NCBI GenBank assembly: GCA_950022655.1
Contig: OX465583.1
Span: 34,189,360 to 34,253,359 of the forward strand
Length of the DNA stretch: 64,000 nucleotides
Source of the DNA: Alentia gelatinosa
Lineage: Eukaryota > Annelida > Polychaeta > Phyllodocida > Polynoidae
Direction: 5' to 3'
Position 1 is the stretch's first letter, and each line of letters begins with the position of its first letter. Position numbers and translations under genes: made by a program. The notes under the pieces are model-generated. The model searched no databases, was not told the DNA's origin, and saw only the letters and a program-made list of their open reading frames with translations. This document shows, piece by piece, positions 21,161-35,060 of the stretch.

Positions 21161-21428
21161 GTGGCAGTACGGACTTTCTTCTAGAAAGTCTCTATGTCTG
21201 TGAGCAGAACTTGAGCAGGAGGTGCGCAGATGGAACGCGTGACAAAGTCCATGCTGCTAACTGAGCTCTTGGCGGCTGAGCCAGGCACATATATTCCTCC
21301 TGGTGTCCTACTCCTGGTAGTCTGCTGAGGGAGTAGTGACGAGACGGCTGAAGCCTCCAGACACTCCTCCTGCTGCTCTTCCTCCTGCTGCTGCTACTCC
21401 TGCTGCTGCTGCCGCCCCACGTGGGGCC

Positions 21429-21436
21429 TATATAAC
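21429..21436 (+). promoter_or_regulatory. TATA box of the FABP gene
   Basis: CTATATAA stands in a GC-rich stretch (CCCACGTGGGGCCTATATAAC) about 420 bases before the FABP start codon. CACGTG, an E-box palindrome, lies just upstream. The implied transcription start is near 21460, which gives a 5' leader of about 400 bases if no intron splits it. The (CTG)-like and GCTGCT-rich tract at 21360-21415 precedes it. Confidence 0.6.
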
Positions 21437-21857
21437 CCCCTGAGCATCACGCCCGGCCACTCACAGCCAACCCGCGGCGGCTCCCACTCACCACCTCCAC
21501 CCAGCTCCTCATAGTGACCCACAACTACTCATAACTGCTCACCGAGGCTCCTCAGTTTCTATGTCCCACTCCACTCCATCCCTACACCCAATCCTCATCC
21601 CTAATCTTCTTCACACACTTACCTCCCAATCCCGCCTATAGTCTCTGCCTCTCACTCATTCCACACGCTTTCCGCCGCACTTTTCACAGGAGGCTGGCCA
21701 CTTTGCTTCTTGTTGGTGAGCAACTCGGGACGGTTCTCTAAGCGGGGAGCAGCACGACGCCTTGTGGGGCCGAGGCGGCTGGAGACCGGAGACAGGGGAC
21801 CTCGACCGCGGGGACTGGTGACGCTTAGGAAGGCGCACGCTCTCCTAAACCTTCACC

Positions 21858-21936
21858 ATGGCCGACGTGGATGCCTTCATTGGCAAGTGGGAGGTGACAG
21901 GCACTGAGAACATGGAGGAGATGCTCAAAGCCTTCG
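21858..21936 (+). CDS. Fatty-acid-binding protein, exon 1
   Basis: The gene encodes a small cytosolic beta-barrel protein that binds fatty acids or retinoids. Exon 1 starts at the ATG in CACCATGG, a strong initiation context, and encodes MADVDAFIGKWEVTGTENME through MLKAFG. DAFIGKWE matches the FABP signature around the first strand (F-G-W), followed by the helix-turn-helix start. The donor G|GTGAGT leaves phase 1, the same position and phase as in vertebrate FABP genes. Together with three more exons the product is 138 residues, close to the usual 130-135. The specific paralog cannot be named. Confidence 0.93.
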
Positions 21937-22728
21937 GTGAGTAACTCAAGAGCAATTCTATATTTTTCCTTTGGTATCCTACTTCCTCAATTACAGAATT
22001 GGGTGTCAACGCAACCTGTCTAGCTATTCATTGTCTGACTTACTTTTCTTTATAAACCCTTAGTGGCTCCAATCTTACTGATATCTTAAAGATATACATT
22101 TCCATTTTAAAGGGTTTATTCACTACTTCTGTTATTACAATTCTTTCAATCGTTATTATGTACAGTTATACATCGAAGTAAACACTAATTAATTTCGGTA
22201 CTAATATGGTTTTGGGAAAAGACAAAAGAGGAGTTAGAGAAGTGGGGGTATGCGATTGTAGTAGAGTGAGCATGTGAGTTGGGATAAGATGGTATAAAGT
22301 ATACCGTTTATACCGTTCAGAAACAGCGTGCCAATATGATATACGTTCAGAAAGATATATCTGTAAGTCAGCTTTTGTCCGAGAACGTATTTAAAAGAGA
22401 TGTATGTAAGTTTTACTTTTCTCATGTCATGTTGAATGAAATATTTCCTGGAAAATGAGATTCTAACAGCAGAAAAGTTCCTAGAACTCCCTGGGTACTC
22501 AATTAATGATTCTGTAGACATTATCTTAAGACGCTCCAATGCCCGAAATTATGAGATGTCCTATCAATATTTCCGCAATAGTAAAATCACATAAGATAAA
22601 AGGAAAAAACAACTACATCTCAACCATATGAAATAAGCTTAAACTGAGAAAGACTCATTTGGGTAGATATTAGTACCAAAGCAATGTCTTTAGAATTTTA
22701 TTAATGATTTTATCATTATGTATATAGA

Positions 22729-22765
22729 AAGAGAGAGAGAGAGAGAGAGAGAGAAAAAAAAGAGA
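22729..22765. repeat. GA microsatellite
   Basis: An uninterrupted run of GA dinucleotides followed by an A-rich and GA-rich tail, inside FABP intron 1. Confidence 0.9.
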
Positions 22766-23449
22766 GCCACGTGGAACGACTCAACGGTCTGACTGTAAGA
22801 TATATTTTATATTCTGAGGAAAGGAAGTCCATCAACTTTAAAAAAAACCAAAAGACCAGAAGCAGTTACTAAATTGGATGCAGTGAATCCCAATTCACTA
22901 TGTAGTAGTATACACATTGCAGATTGTCCCTGGGTAGTGTCCTGGTCGCCTATTGACCAATAAAGGTCAAGTATTGGCAGAAGCGATGGGTGGCATGGGG
23001 TGAAGGGGTTTGTTTATGACGTGGCCTCTATATTATCGTTGGCGTTTCAACCCACAGACATTGTCCCTATCATTTCTGTCTACTACATGCGAGATTGGAC
23101 AATTTGACGTGTACTATTGAGAAGCCTGATTGTTTGCCACTAGACTTCCGTGTTGGTAACTGAGATACTTAAGAGTGATAGGGAAAGTCCCCGACTCTAT
23201 GGTGCCAGCGGGTACGGATGTCGGGTGTTCAAGGGGCGGGGGTGTTGAAGCAGAGGTGGTGCTATAGCCTACTGGAGGAGGGGGATGTGAATGTGTGTGT
23301 GTGTGTGGACCATGTGTGCGTGTGTGGTGGGAGGGTTCCTCGGTCATAGACCTCAAACATTACACTTAACATTCGAGTTAAATCTAGGAAATAGAATTTT
23401 CGGTGAGTCTGGTTCTAGTACGCCCGCTGCCAAACTAGCAGGACCCCAG

Positions 23450-23960
23450 GTCTAGAGAGAGAGCCTGCAAGCCGCCCGCCCACTTTCCGCACGCCTCGCT
23501 TCGCCAGCGACCATTTCAAAACGCGCGCCTTGGCCGCCTATCAGGAAAATTTCACTCAAATTTGAGTCCGTCTGTGCACAATTATTCCGCCTCAGCGCAG
23601 CGCTAGACGCATGCGCGCACGCAGCAGTTCCGGTAGGCACGGTGCCCACTTCTGACATTTGGGGAAATATCGTGGTAATAACAAAATTCATTCAAAGAGA
23701 AGGGAAAAATACAAATAAACAAAATATAAACAAAAAAAAGGAAGCTTGATGTAGGCAATAGGAACACGGCAGGTTATGTCCGGGTTGGCCTCTAGGCGGT
23801 CATGCACATTGCTCACTCGGCTGCTACCGTATTGACCCTGGTCGGGGCAGAGCGTTCCGTCAGCGTCATGGTGTATGGGTGACGTCAGCGTCACGGTGTT
23901 TGGGTGACGTCAGAGCAAGTCAGAACCCTAACCAGACCACTACCTTCTAGTCGCAGCTCC
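23450..23960. promoter_or_regulatory. CpG-rich block with tandem CRE sites
   Basis: A CpG-rich region in the AT-rich intron. It includes ACGCATGCGCGCAC (NRF1-like) near 23607-23622 and two perfect TGACGTCA sites at 23880-23887 and 23905-23912 inside 25-base tandem units (GTCAGCGTCAYGGTGTWTGGG). It looks like an enhancer or an alternative promoter; no first exon could be assigned. Confidence 0.4.
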
Positions 23961-26900
23961 AGAAGAGTCGCACTGCAATTTTCAGATCAGAGGGCAGGAC
24001 GGTTGACCTACCTTTATATCCCACATATACCTGAGGCTTATTATGAGTTTTTCTACAAAATAAAGTTCAATACCTTTTGATCTACTAATGATATAAAAAG
24101 CGGTTATTATATATGTTTCTGCCTTTGCGTCTATCTTCATGCATGGTATATGCCATCAATGGCCGGTAGTATTAGATGCGGTCGGGAAGTATAAATATGA
24201 AATCATTATTCACAGCGCCTCATCGATCCGGTATTGTAAGTAGGTTAAACACTAAATCGGCCATTTGAAAAGCGTTAACAGGTAATCTGGAACGAAATAG
24301 AAGCGAATACCATCAACTAAAATAACGGGAATTAATAAGAGAGATAAGATGGCTAATATTTCGCAGAATTTGAATCATCTAAAAACGTATTTAGCAAGAA
24401 GATGATCATATATATATTTTTAAAATGAATTATATCCATCCTAATGAAAGGGCACAACCCCTGTGCAGACAATCTCTGCACTGGTGTCTGGTTGTAAAAG
24501 TATCCATTAAACCTTTCCATCAATTTAATGAATTGGGAAGGGCCCAGAAAAAAACAAAGTCACATGCCTTGATTTAGCCATAACGAAGATGCCTGATGAG
24601 TCCGAACCAGATGAAACCTTGACCCCATCCCTCCCAAATATTATTTTATTAGGTCACATACAATATATATATACTAGATGTTTACACTTACAGAGATGCT
24701 TGGTGGGTGGGGACTGGATTTAAGACCCATTCCTATTGGTTGGTTTTGCTCGTTGTCAACAAGAACAATTGACTTCCTGGAGATGCTATAGTAACATGGT
24801 TCAAAATTGATATTGTTGTAGGGGGTGCGGCTAAAAATGATTTGAAATTTTGCGTAGTTCCCTTCGTTTTTTAATATATTGCGTACAAGATGGAGATGGG
24901 GTCTAGTTTGTCCCAAAATATTACGTTCGTACACTTAAGGAAGACCCCGAGAGCTTCTCTCCAGGACTATGCGTTGATGGGTAGATCTAGATACCTTAGA
25001 TATTTGAAATATCATTATATTAAGGACATGCCGTTTATATACATAACCAATGACAACTTCCCTTCAAAATGATACATGATGATGAGGTTACAGCATTTGA
25101 CCTTTTGTGTTTAACCTAATTCATCACTGAACTCCACACATTGATTACACACGAATCAAAACTATACCTCTACTCTGCGGTCAGGTCACTGTAGACCCTG
25201 ATAACAATTACACATAACAAAAGTAAAGGTTGCCTGCAATTACTGACACATAAAAGCCATAAACCACACACAGGAGCTTATTTAAGAGCTCACGTCAGGA
25301 CTCATTTCTCACAGTGGTAGAGAGAAGATGAATACGTACGTTCACATCACACAATATTTAATTACGTGGTCGGAGATAATGACAGACTAAACAATAGGCT
25401 CACTGGGCATCTGTCCCAGACAATCAACACGGATTATAAATACATACAGCGAAATAAGGCTAATCGATCTAGTTTCGAGACATTGTGGCATCATGTCAGG
25501 TTCATGGAAACTGAACCCTCACGCAGACGGCGAGATATGATAAGCGATACGGATGTAGAGGACTGCCCATGGGAATTATGAATATATGATATGTTAAAAC
25601 AATTAGGATCAACTAGTTTAAAGAGATACCACCTGAAATAAAAAAAAGGAGGTTGATATATTTTTCACATGTAATTTTCTGCCTCAGAGAGACCAAGAAA
25701 ATATGGAAAACATCGTGTCCAAACCACAGTTTTATAGATGTGAATGAGACTCAATTAGTATCATCTTTGTTTTAAACAAGGACAAAGGATCTAATTTACT
25801 ACGAATAAAAAAGTGTATTTCCATGGAAAAGTGGAAAGCTACCATCTCTGAGCTTTGAGGCGTAAGTTACATCCACATTGGAGATGTTACCAGTATTACT
25901 CCAAGACGCTTTGCTCCGCACTGGACCCGTAGATATTAACCGAGAAAATATGTATAATTTTCCTAAATAAGGGATGAAAAATCCTAAAAAGTTAATGAAT
26001 GATCTTAGAATTCTAGAAAAGTAAACTATTAAGTGTTGATGACCCCTGATGGCCTTTGTCTAGAAGACAGATATAATGCGCTGTACTAAGTAGATATTGT
26101 GAATTCGCAATCTAGAATCTATTTCTCATTTCCTTATTTTGTGTGTGTGTGTGACTTTTGGTCAGTTAGAGCCAGGCTCCAGATATCAAGTTGACCCTTG
26201 TACGAGTAGACACCAGCACTCCGCCCACGACCAGCTATACAGAACTGTCTACACGTCCATACAGACAGTATCCGCTGTGCCAATAACCTTATCTCCAAAT
26301 GTCGTCTGCCTCTCCAGATGCTCTTGACAATCACATTCGTGATTAGTATTCTAAACATACGTCTATTTCATCAGTGTCTTGAATATGTATTCGTCAGGGA
26401 GCTGCATATGAGAATACAAGATATTCCTTGGATATTACTATCCTAAAATTGTCTACTTGCTAATTCATGACTATTAAAAAACACCGAATTTTTGGGAGGG
26501 GGTGGCGGAAGGCCAACTTGAAATGTGTTTGCTTGGGTAGTCCAATATATTCCATTATACTTAGAATGGCCCAGAATGAATAGAGGGGGCTGGGTTGAAT
26601 TAATCTAATTTTTGCAAAGGTTGTCATAAATAATTATTATCAATGCCTCCTTGTAATATGGTGAGCGGCAAGGTTTGAAAATCACTAAAGGAAATCCAAG
26701 TTTTATTCTGCATATCTACGATATAAAGTAGAGGCAGGAAGTCTTTGTCGCCTTTTGATAGTGTTCGCCATGGAAAGCCCTACAGATGTTTAAAACCCTT
26801 TTTCTGACAATGGATTTGTGCAATACACATACACAAAATAATGATTAGATAAAACGAACCATTCTATGAGAGGACCCACAAGGGACTGACGTTTATGATG

Positions 26901-28249
26901 CTATCACGTTTTAATTTGTGGCTATCCATGGGACATTAAGCAAATGAGGCGGGACCGGACGGCAGGCTCAGTGATTGAGGCCCAGCTGCCCGCCCACCCG
27001 CATTGCACCCACACAGAGAGCAGCTCGCCCAGGCGGCGCATAAGTGTAACTACATAAAGAGCAGCTCACGAAACCGCAAAAAGACCACAATCAGCGCCTG
27101 CCACACAAGGAGTGGCTCCACTTTAGAACATGGACAACTTGCTTCGCATTGCCCGCAACGCTGGCTGAATTATTCCGCTTGGTGGTCGATTGACAAAAAA
27201 AAACAGACCTGCAGATTTTATTAAATGAATGAAAGCATTCAGGAGGGAACAACCGAGAGGTTTGCTAACTTCCAAAGCGATATGGAGCCCAGTAGAATTA
27301 AGCCAGTTATTATAGAATATATACAATAAGATTATATAATCTGAAGCTATGGGTCAGTATTTATAAGGACGATGGCAGTGGAAGGAAGTACAGACAGAAA
27401 GTAGTTGTGCAGACTAAAAGGTTGATGAGGCAATTTAAAGAGACAGAACATGGTTTTGGTAGGGTTTATAGAAAATGGGTGGGTGGGTGATGGCTATGAA
27501 TAGTGGTTATGATGATAGGAGAGGCGAACAAAATCACAGGATGTGGCTGACTGGGCTACATCAAACGACCAGACGTATTGATTATAGAGGAGCTGCTCAC
27601 AGATATCTCGGAACTGCTCAGCATAGCGTGGAGCAGTTACAGCAGACGCAAAGCCATGAGTCAATGGTCAAGTGTGCGCCGGGCCCTTGATCGCCCTCCA
27701 ACTTCTCCTTCAGAATATTCTGTACACATAGAGTCAAAGGCATAGAACCACTTTCCTGACTGCTTCCATTTCGGAGACTATACATGTTCTCGGTAAAACT
27801 ACACCCTGAGTTTATTGCATCTCTCAATATTGACTTTCAAAGAATGCCTGTTAAAGGACAAAGGTACCCTAAAGAGTGTTTTAGATTTTGGTTGGTATAT
27901 ATATGTGTGCGAGTATGCCAGGAGTGGGAGGGGAGGATAACTGTATATGATTGAACCGGAAAAGGTTTTACCGGAGTCATGATCGAACATATACGATTCT
28001 TTTATTCTGTTTTGTGGTATGGATGTTGGCCAACAGTAGTTTTTCCAAGTCCCGAAATTAGGCAATTTAGCAATTACTATGACATGCTAGTCTACCATCA
28101 ATAGCTGTGAACATAAATCTGGTCTACATGTTACTCTTGTGCCACTACCTCCTGTCCATACTGAGGCGAGTCACAAGGAGCTGCTCAGCGTCAGATCTAT
28201 TTGACTGACTTCTTTAAAAAGAAGCTGAAATGAACCCTAAAATGTCATC

Positions 28250-28533
28250 GGGGTGGGGAATTAACTCAGAGGCACTAGACTCGTGACCCCAAGGATGTGT
28301 GTTCGAGTTCCACTGCAGCCACCTTTCTCCTTCTTCCCAAAACATACTGCTATATGAAAGGCCAGTCATTCTTATACCACATCTTTGTGATGTGGGAACT
28401 AAAAGAAATGTGTAGGGGTGGGATTCCTACCTAGATTCATCTCATAGGTGTAACAGCAATGGGAAAAAGCTGAACATTGACAAAGTCTGCAAAGGACCTG
28501 TAACGGTCGGTCTGACGTAAATTAAACAAACAA
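28250..28533 (+). mobile_element. tRNA-derived SINE
   Basis: A tRNA-like head has the A box at 28261-28271 (TTAACTCAGAGG) and the B box at 28299-28311 (GTGTTCGAGTTCC). An unrelated body of about 200 bases follows, ending in GACGTAAATTAAACAAACAA. A head with both Pol III boxes, a non-tRNA body and a short A/C-rich tail is the SINE layout. No target duplication was established. Confidence 0.7.
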
Positions 28534-31500
28534 TCCAATGTCTTCTGCTTCAGAATCCACCCTCTTTCAGTTCAATAGAACGTTATCCCTTCTAAATTCC
28601 TGCCCTTTGTCACACAGTTACCAGCTAGCGACGTGAAGTTGAACATTTCAAAGGAAGCAGACGACTTTTAGATTGGAGGAACACCGCTCCGCCTTACACG
28701 ATTACGAAGAACGATATTGTGGTCTCATGGGCTCTTCCTCTCATTTCTGGTCATGCAATCGTTCGTCCAGACGGCACTTTATCGCCACACACTCTGCCAT
28801 AACGTCAGCAACAGATGTACAATACACTGTCTGGGTGATGTTATTCTTACCAGAGTAAAAGTTTCTAGGTTGATACCACAGTTAGGGACCAACTGTCCTG
28901 GATATGAAATAGGTCTGTGACATGTTCTCAACGCTGTTTGTATTGGCTTCCTGCACCGACTCTCATTTCCCATGGCTTCCCTCTCTCTGCACATACACTA
29001 GGTGTGACATTACTGTATAGCAGTGGTCCTCTCAGTACAAGTTACTCACCGTTTTCGGACGGTAAATATTCAAAGTGACATTTATAAAGGTTGGTTAGTA
29101 TATATCAAAGCTCGAAGAGTTGCAATGCATCAACATATAGAGTGCGGAAACTCACGTTCCTATTGGTGATGGTATCGCACTTGAGGTAGTAGAAATCTAC
29201 AACAACGTTTGGTCACATTACATAATGAACATTTTCTGGCATATAACTTGTTAAAACTTAGATGTGGACAGAGAGTGTAAACAAAACACAAACGACTATG
29301 TGAGTATTTCGGTACATTAATACCGGTATGTCAGTTTGATAAAGATTTGCAAAGTATATATATTAGCAAATATAGCAAAGTAACTATATTTTGCCATAAC
29401 GTTTACCACCCTTTATGGTCCAGCATTCATTTCTGAACGACGGACCAAAACAAGTACAACATAATGTATCTTTTCTAATTTGATCCTCCCTTCTCGTTTT
29501 CTGAAATACATTTACATACATTCAAAATGATTTTTCTTCTAGTGCGGAAGCGTTGACTGCAATACTGGAAATGGGTGACTTAATTCCACCTAGAAAAATA
29601 TAACATGTTGGAAAGACAGCAATAGATGCATAGGAACAATTTCTGCTGTTATGGTACATAAAGGTCAGCTACGTTATTAGACCTATGTGTAGATACCTAT
29701 CTCCCTTTAAGCCTATCTAAACACCGTGAGGTTGAAGCTGGGACGAGTGGATAGTAACTTACAACTAGCGGCTGACCGCACGGTGAACCTGGCCCGAGAG
29801 CTACTTACGTCATGACGCGGTATAATAACAAACGCAAATGATGACGTGTACACAGGTGGTGGTTGACTGACGACACAGGTGTTCATGTCCTTTCAGAACA
29901 TCGTGGGAGTATTGGATCATATTTCGAAATATTGGCACTGTACAAGCTGTATCTCTGATAAGCAGCTTCAAATCTTCTAGAATTAGCTTAGAAAGCAGGA
30001 AAAATACCTCACGACCCGTAAATTGCATGCCGTGAACCTTTTCACATCGATATGAGGTTCCCAGCACTCATTTCACAAATCGAATCTTTTATTCGTGATA
30101 CAAATATCATTGTAAAAATATCCTGCAACAAGTATCTTGATCAAAATGGCATGAACTCCAGGCTCTTACATACAAATATAAAGAAGAGCGATCATATTTG
30201 TCAAAAAGATGAGGCAGTATGGAATAGAAGGATGTGTGAGATTAAAAGTGAAGAAAAGTTTGTGTCTCATTAGCTATGATGCTGCGTAATTATAAAGTGA
30301 CACTCATACCACCTATTGGCACCTTACACCGACAGGAAAACCCACTGGTGATCTGTCAGGACCTCTGGCTGCACAGCAGTAACCTGATACCAGGCTGTCA
30401 GAATACTGGGCTTAGATTGATTAATTCACTCTGGGATATACTCTAAATAACTCTGACATCAGAATAATTTTAGGTGATTCCTAGAAGCAAGCGTTGGTAG
30501 CTACTGAATGGCTTCTCATTTCTAGTTTCCCGTATCGGATTATAAGCCTTGGGGTCCAACATATGTTGGCGGAGATGATACCTTTATATAAGTGATGATG
30601 CCCTGAGCTAGAAGTGACTTTTAGATACAGAACTCGCCCTTCTCGCATAACATTGTAAGGACACCCTCTCAGTTTTCCATAGATATCCTTGTTGTAATTT
30701 CCAGTTGGTAAAATTAGTTTTCTGTTTAATTAGAGATAGTATAAGTTGAACCTCATTCAAGCCAATAAAACAGTGGTTTGAAGTTCCCCACACACCCTCT
30801 CTCCTATTCCATGGCCAACACTGATGTGTCTTCCATCTTTTTTTAAGTCTCTCTTAGGCATTGAATTCCACATGAAAAATATTTCCACTTTTTTCCGGGC
30901 CTTATCCGACACCCGTGAGCTCGATAAAATTGTAAGGGTTATGATCAGTTAATACGAATGAGTGGGGACAAGAAATCATTAGATCCGGATGTAAACCTAT
31001 AACACCGGAAAGCTTTACATAAACGTAGACCGAAAACCATCATATATGTTATATAAACCATTGGATGTCCTTAATTTACCCCTGAATGGTAGACTAAACA
31101 GATCTAAACTACCGTGCAGGAGGATTGACCTTGGTCGTTCAGGTAGGGCTGCATGCAATACACCGATAAATTCATGAATGAATAATTTTACCCTAGCAAG
31201 AGGCTGGAGATGTACGCAATATTCCCCTTTGCATGATAGGAATCTGAAAAGGTTCTATATATATGCTATTTGTTTTCGAAAAACAATGTATATTCTGGAA
31301 GCAACAAAGACCAGTCCACCCACTGCCGCTGAATCACTACGACAGACCTACCGATACACTACGATTAGAAATACCTAGCACAATGGCCAATGAATCAATT
31401 TTTTCTTATCTAAACCAGGAAGTCAATCGTAAGACCTATCGACGTGTATCGGGAGCAGAATGGGCGCACGGTTTTATTTACAATACCTAAAGGTAAACAA

Positions 31501-33659
31501 AGAACGGATGTTTCTTTAAGTATGATTTGCGTTCTTGTATACAAACTTTTTCCTGTAGTTCAGATGAAGGCAACTGCTGTTGTGTGGCATCATGTCTCAG
31601 GGGTGGCTCCTAATTCGCACCCTCTGAAGTGTCAACGATCAATGTCGGCAGTTCATGAGTACATCCCATATGATGACTATGGAGAATCCGATCATCGATG
31701 ATAAATTCCTTGCAATCTTATCAATGTGCCAATACACAAACGGCCAGGAGTTTTAGGCCCTCATCTGGTCAAAGAATGTTTACAAATGAGATGCTCATCG
31801 GAAGTTATTGGAGTATTATCACCTTGGTATATATTGATTCCAAAAGGATATATCTGTTTAGAAAGCTGACGTCGAGGAAGCGTGTTTAGTGTATTTGTAA
31901 TGCACCCTGCAATGCGTCAATGTTGGTTTAACTGCTAGTATTCACGTTAGAATGGGTTCTTGCTATTTATTTTCAGTCTCAACATTGTTCGAATCAATTC
32001 CCTATTCCAGTATTATTTTTGAAAATGTAGGTTGCTATGCAATTGGTAGTATTTCTAACCGTGATCCTCGAACTCCGATATGGAGATAAGGCATTACCAT
32101 AGCTTTCAATCTTCTCTTCCTAAGTACGAGACAAAGAAACGAGATCGTGGTACCATGATTGGGCACCTCTAGAAATAAATAGGCCTAGTTCCCTTTCCTG
32201 CTCCTGCCAAGAATGGTATCAAGAATCATTCAACCCCGACGTCGCATCCTGTAGAGGATTATCTGAAGCCAACTTGGTACGCCAGAATAAATCCTTACAG
32301 TTAAGGAAATACAAATAGACCGGGCGTAGATTATAGGGAAAGGATACGCATAGATACAGGCTAGTTACCAGAGAGAGAGACAACTCTCCGGCCACATACT
32401 TTGTTCACAATCTCTACCTACTGCTAGAATAAGGGATGCAGGTCATGGTTGGGACAAAATTGGAATTAACATCTAGAGGTCAATGATTAGAAAGTGTTGT
32501 TACCCATAATAAAACATGTTCAAAACTGTAGTATTTGTGTACAGAGATAAGTTCAGGAGACTCCTCCGAGAATCAAAAGGTTGACACACTCTCGCAGCCT
32601 GACTGCAAATCTCTACAGCCTGTTGGCGGCCTGGTACTACCAGCGACGGTCGGGGGTTGGATTTTTAACTTTATAAACTACTGAAGTCTTGAGATTTCGG
32701 ATATAGGGCTTACATGGACCTTCAGTGTTCTTTACGTTATACAAGTCATTTATACATTTAATGCAGCTCCTTCTATAAAATAGACTGATATTAGAAATAT
32801 ATATGTGATGCAATCTAGTCAGTAAGAAATATGTTACAATGTAAAACTTTGACCACTGTGTGCGGTCTCATTCAGAGCCTCATAGATTAACTCAAATACC
32901 ATGACCCTGACCGTTACAACGTTAACACAACCTCACATAAACGGCTCAGTTAACTAAACATGCGGTGTGACTTTATGGTAATGATGCACTAGCGATGATT
33001 CACTTTCGGCTCGGGTCATCCATGCATAAACTTGACTGAGAGGGAATTGACCTTCTTACGGGGGAACTTTTTATATACTACTAACAGTAAACACACCCCA
33101 GACAGCCATTTAAAAACGGCAAAAACTGAGGAACCATGTTATGTATATTCACAGATATAAATCATGTATAGCATGATATCCACTATTAAGATCATTTACT
33201 TCTCCAGGTGTCAGTGTAAGGTTCCGAATGCAATCTCGATGGTAAATAATTACCAGGGATAGCAGTTCCATAGTGGAAATTCAAGTTATAACGATGCAAT
33301 AAATCAGTTCTAAAACTAATTTCTCATATCCAAAAGCCTGTGTCCTCACGCGCAGCGGGAAATCTGGTTAAATGAGAGATTCATTTCAACAGACGACTTT
33401 TAGGTTAGGTAAAACAGCCGCCATTGGACTCAGTGGCCCACGACCAAATCTCGTTTATAGGAGCCAGTTGCATGACGACATCATTGACTTTGCGGCTGGT
33501 GCAATTGCCTACAACGAGAGACCGTTCCAAAGAGCGAACAAACAGTCGTTATTGTAGTTCTAAACCAGTAACTCAAATGATAATAAATCTTTCCCTTCCA
33601 TATAAACGAGCTTCGGGCCCCAAACATGCATTAAACACTGCCATGGATTATTTCTATCG

Positions 33660-34110
33660 CTAAAATGGGGACAGGGACAAGCGCGCGCCGCGTTCGCACC
33701 ATGTGACCCCCCTTTTGATGACGTCATATGAGAGGGCGTCGTAATCAGTCGGACAGAGCGGCGTCGCTACGCTTGAGTGGGCAGCGGGGCGCGGGTCATT
33801 CAGTGCAAATGTCCAACGCTGGGCCATAACTTAGGCGTTCGTGGCCACAGGGCGAGCGCTCGCCCGGCGTAATCTTGATTGTGGTCTGAACGCTCTGAAC
33901 TCCCGAGGTTGGCGGCTTAGGAAGTCGGACAAGTATCCAGAAAGCAATGCGAGAGAAGCCCCAGTAACGAGCACCTAGTACTAAGCGTTTGTCTCAATCA
34001 TCCAAATCAACCAAGCCCTGAGTCCCGCGATTAAATCAATAGATAACAGATTTACCACGACCCCACGAGGGCATAGGGCGGGGTGGTTGTGCGCGAGATT
34101 ACGATAAGAC
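33660..34110. promoter_or_regulatory. CpG-rich block with CRE, candidate intronic promoter
   Basis: GC-rich sequence (GCGCGCGCCGCG, GGCGTCGC) with a perfect TGACGTCA at 33719-33726. Downstream lies an open plus-strand frame at 34171-34557. Near 34456 a GTAAGC could serve as a splice donor. An alternative first exon or a noncoding RNA promoter is possible; this is inferred from composition and the site only. Confidence 0.3.
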
Positions 34111-34170
34111 TTGCAGATATGAGATCAATTCACTAAAGGGCCCCGTTTTATTGCAATCCAGCCAAGTGCA

Positions 34171-34557
34171 TTGCGCTATCGGATAACCCAGAGATATGCA
34201 TCAGCTCCGGAAACAAGGACCTTTACAACTCCCGCAGCGCAGCTTCCGCCAGTTTCCTACAGTGGTATTCACTCGATCCAACGCCTTCGAGTCCGGGGGA
34301 TAAATGTGTATGAAGTCTCGGTTTGTGCCAAGAGAGCAAATGTAGGTTTTTATGAGCTGGTAGAGAGAATAGCGAGAGGGGCGGACGAGCTGCTCGTCCC
34401 AGAGGGCACATTACTTACCTGCTGTGTGTGGGAAGTATACTTGAAGGCTGCGTGGGTAAGCACTAAGCTATTTAACGTAGACGTAGAGGAACAAAGGAAT
34501 GTTTATTTATGCCTCATGTTTTTACTTCATCACAAACAAAAAAGTATATATATATAG
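34171..34557 (+). other. Unassigned 128-codon open frame next to a CpG-rich block
   Basis: The frame starts MRYRITQRYASAPETRTF and contains ELVERIARGADELLVPEG, with a GTAAGC donor-like site inside it. I recognise no domain. It is one of the longer frames in the intron and starts next to a CpG block, which is the only reason to list it. It may be a noncoding exon or chance. Confidence 0.15.
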
Positions 34558-34559
34558 TT

Positions 34560-35060
34560 TTGGGTGGAGTAGTGCAAATTGTTTGTTGCGAAGGAATCCA
34601 AGATATTTGTAGTAAAGGAGTGCAAAGTACTTGTAGTGAAAGAGCACAACATATCAAGAGTGAAGTTGTACGACATATTTCAGTTGATAAAAAGTGTGAA
34701 ATATTTGTAGCGAAAGAGTGCAAATCATTTGTAGCAAAGATAGGCCAACTACATGTATTTGTATGGAAACAATGCAAAATATTTGTAGCAGATAACAAAA
34801 TTTTGTTGTGAAGAAGTGCAAAATATGTGTTGTGAAGATGTGTAAAATATTTTTAGTCAAATATTACATAATATTTGTGGTGAATAAGCACATAGTATTT
34901 GTAGCGTAGGTGCGATAAATATTTGTAGTGAAAGAGTGCCAAATATTTCTAGCAATGGAATGCAAAATATTTGTAGTGAGAGAGTGCAAAATATTTGAAG
35001 CAAAACAATGCAAAATATTTGTAGTGAAAGCATGCAAAATAGCTGCAGCAAAGAAGGTAC
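34560..35060. repeat. Minisatellite, GTGCAAAATATTTGTAGTGA units
   Basis: Roughly twenty degenerate units of 24-30 bases containing TGCAAAATATTTGTAGYRAA. Both strands carry repetitive open frames as a consequence. The array is inside FABP intron 1. Confidence 0.85.
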
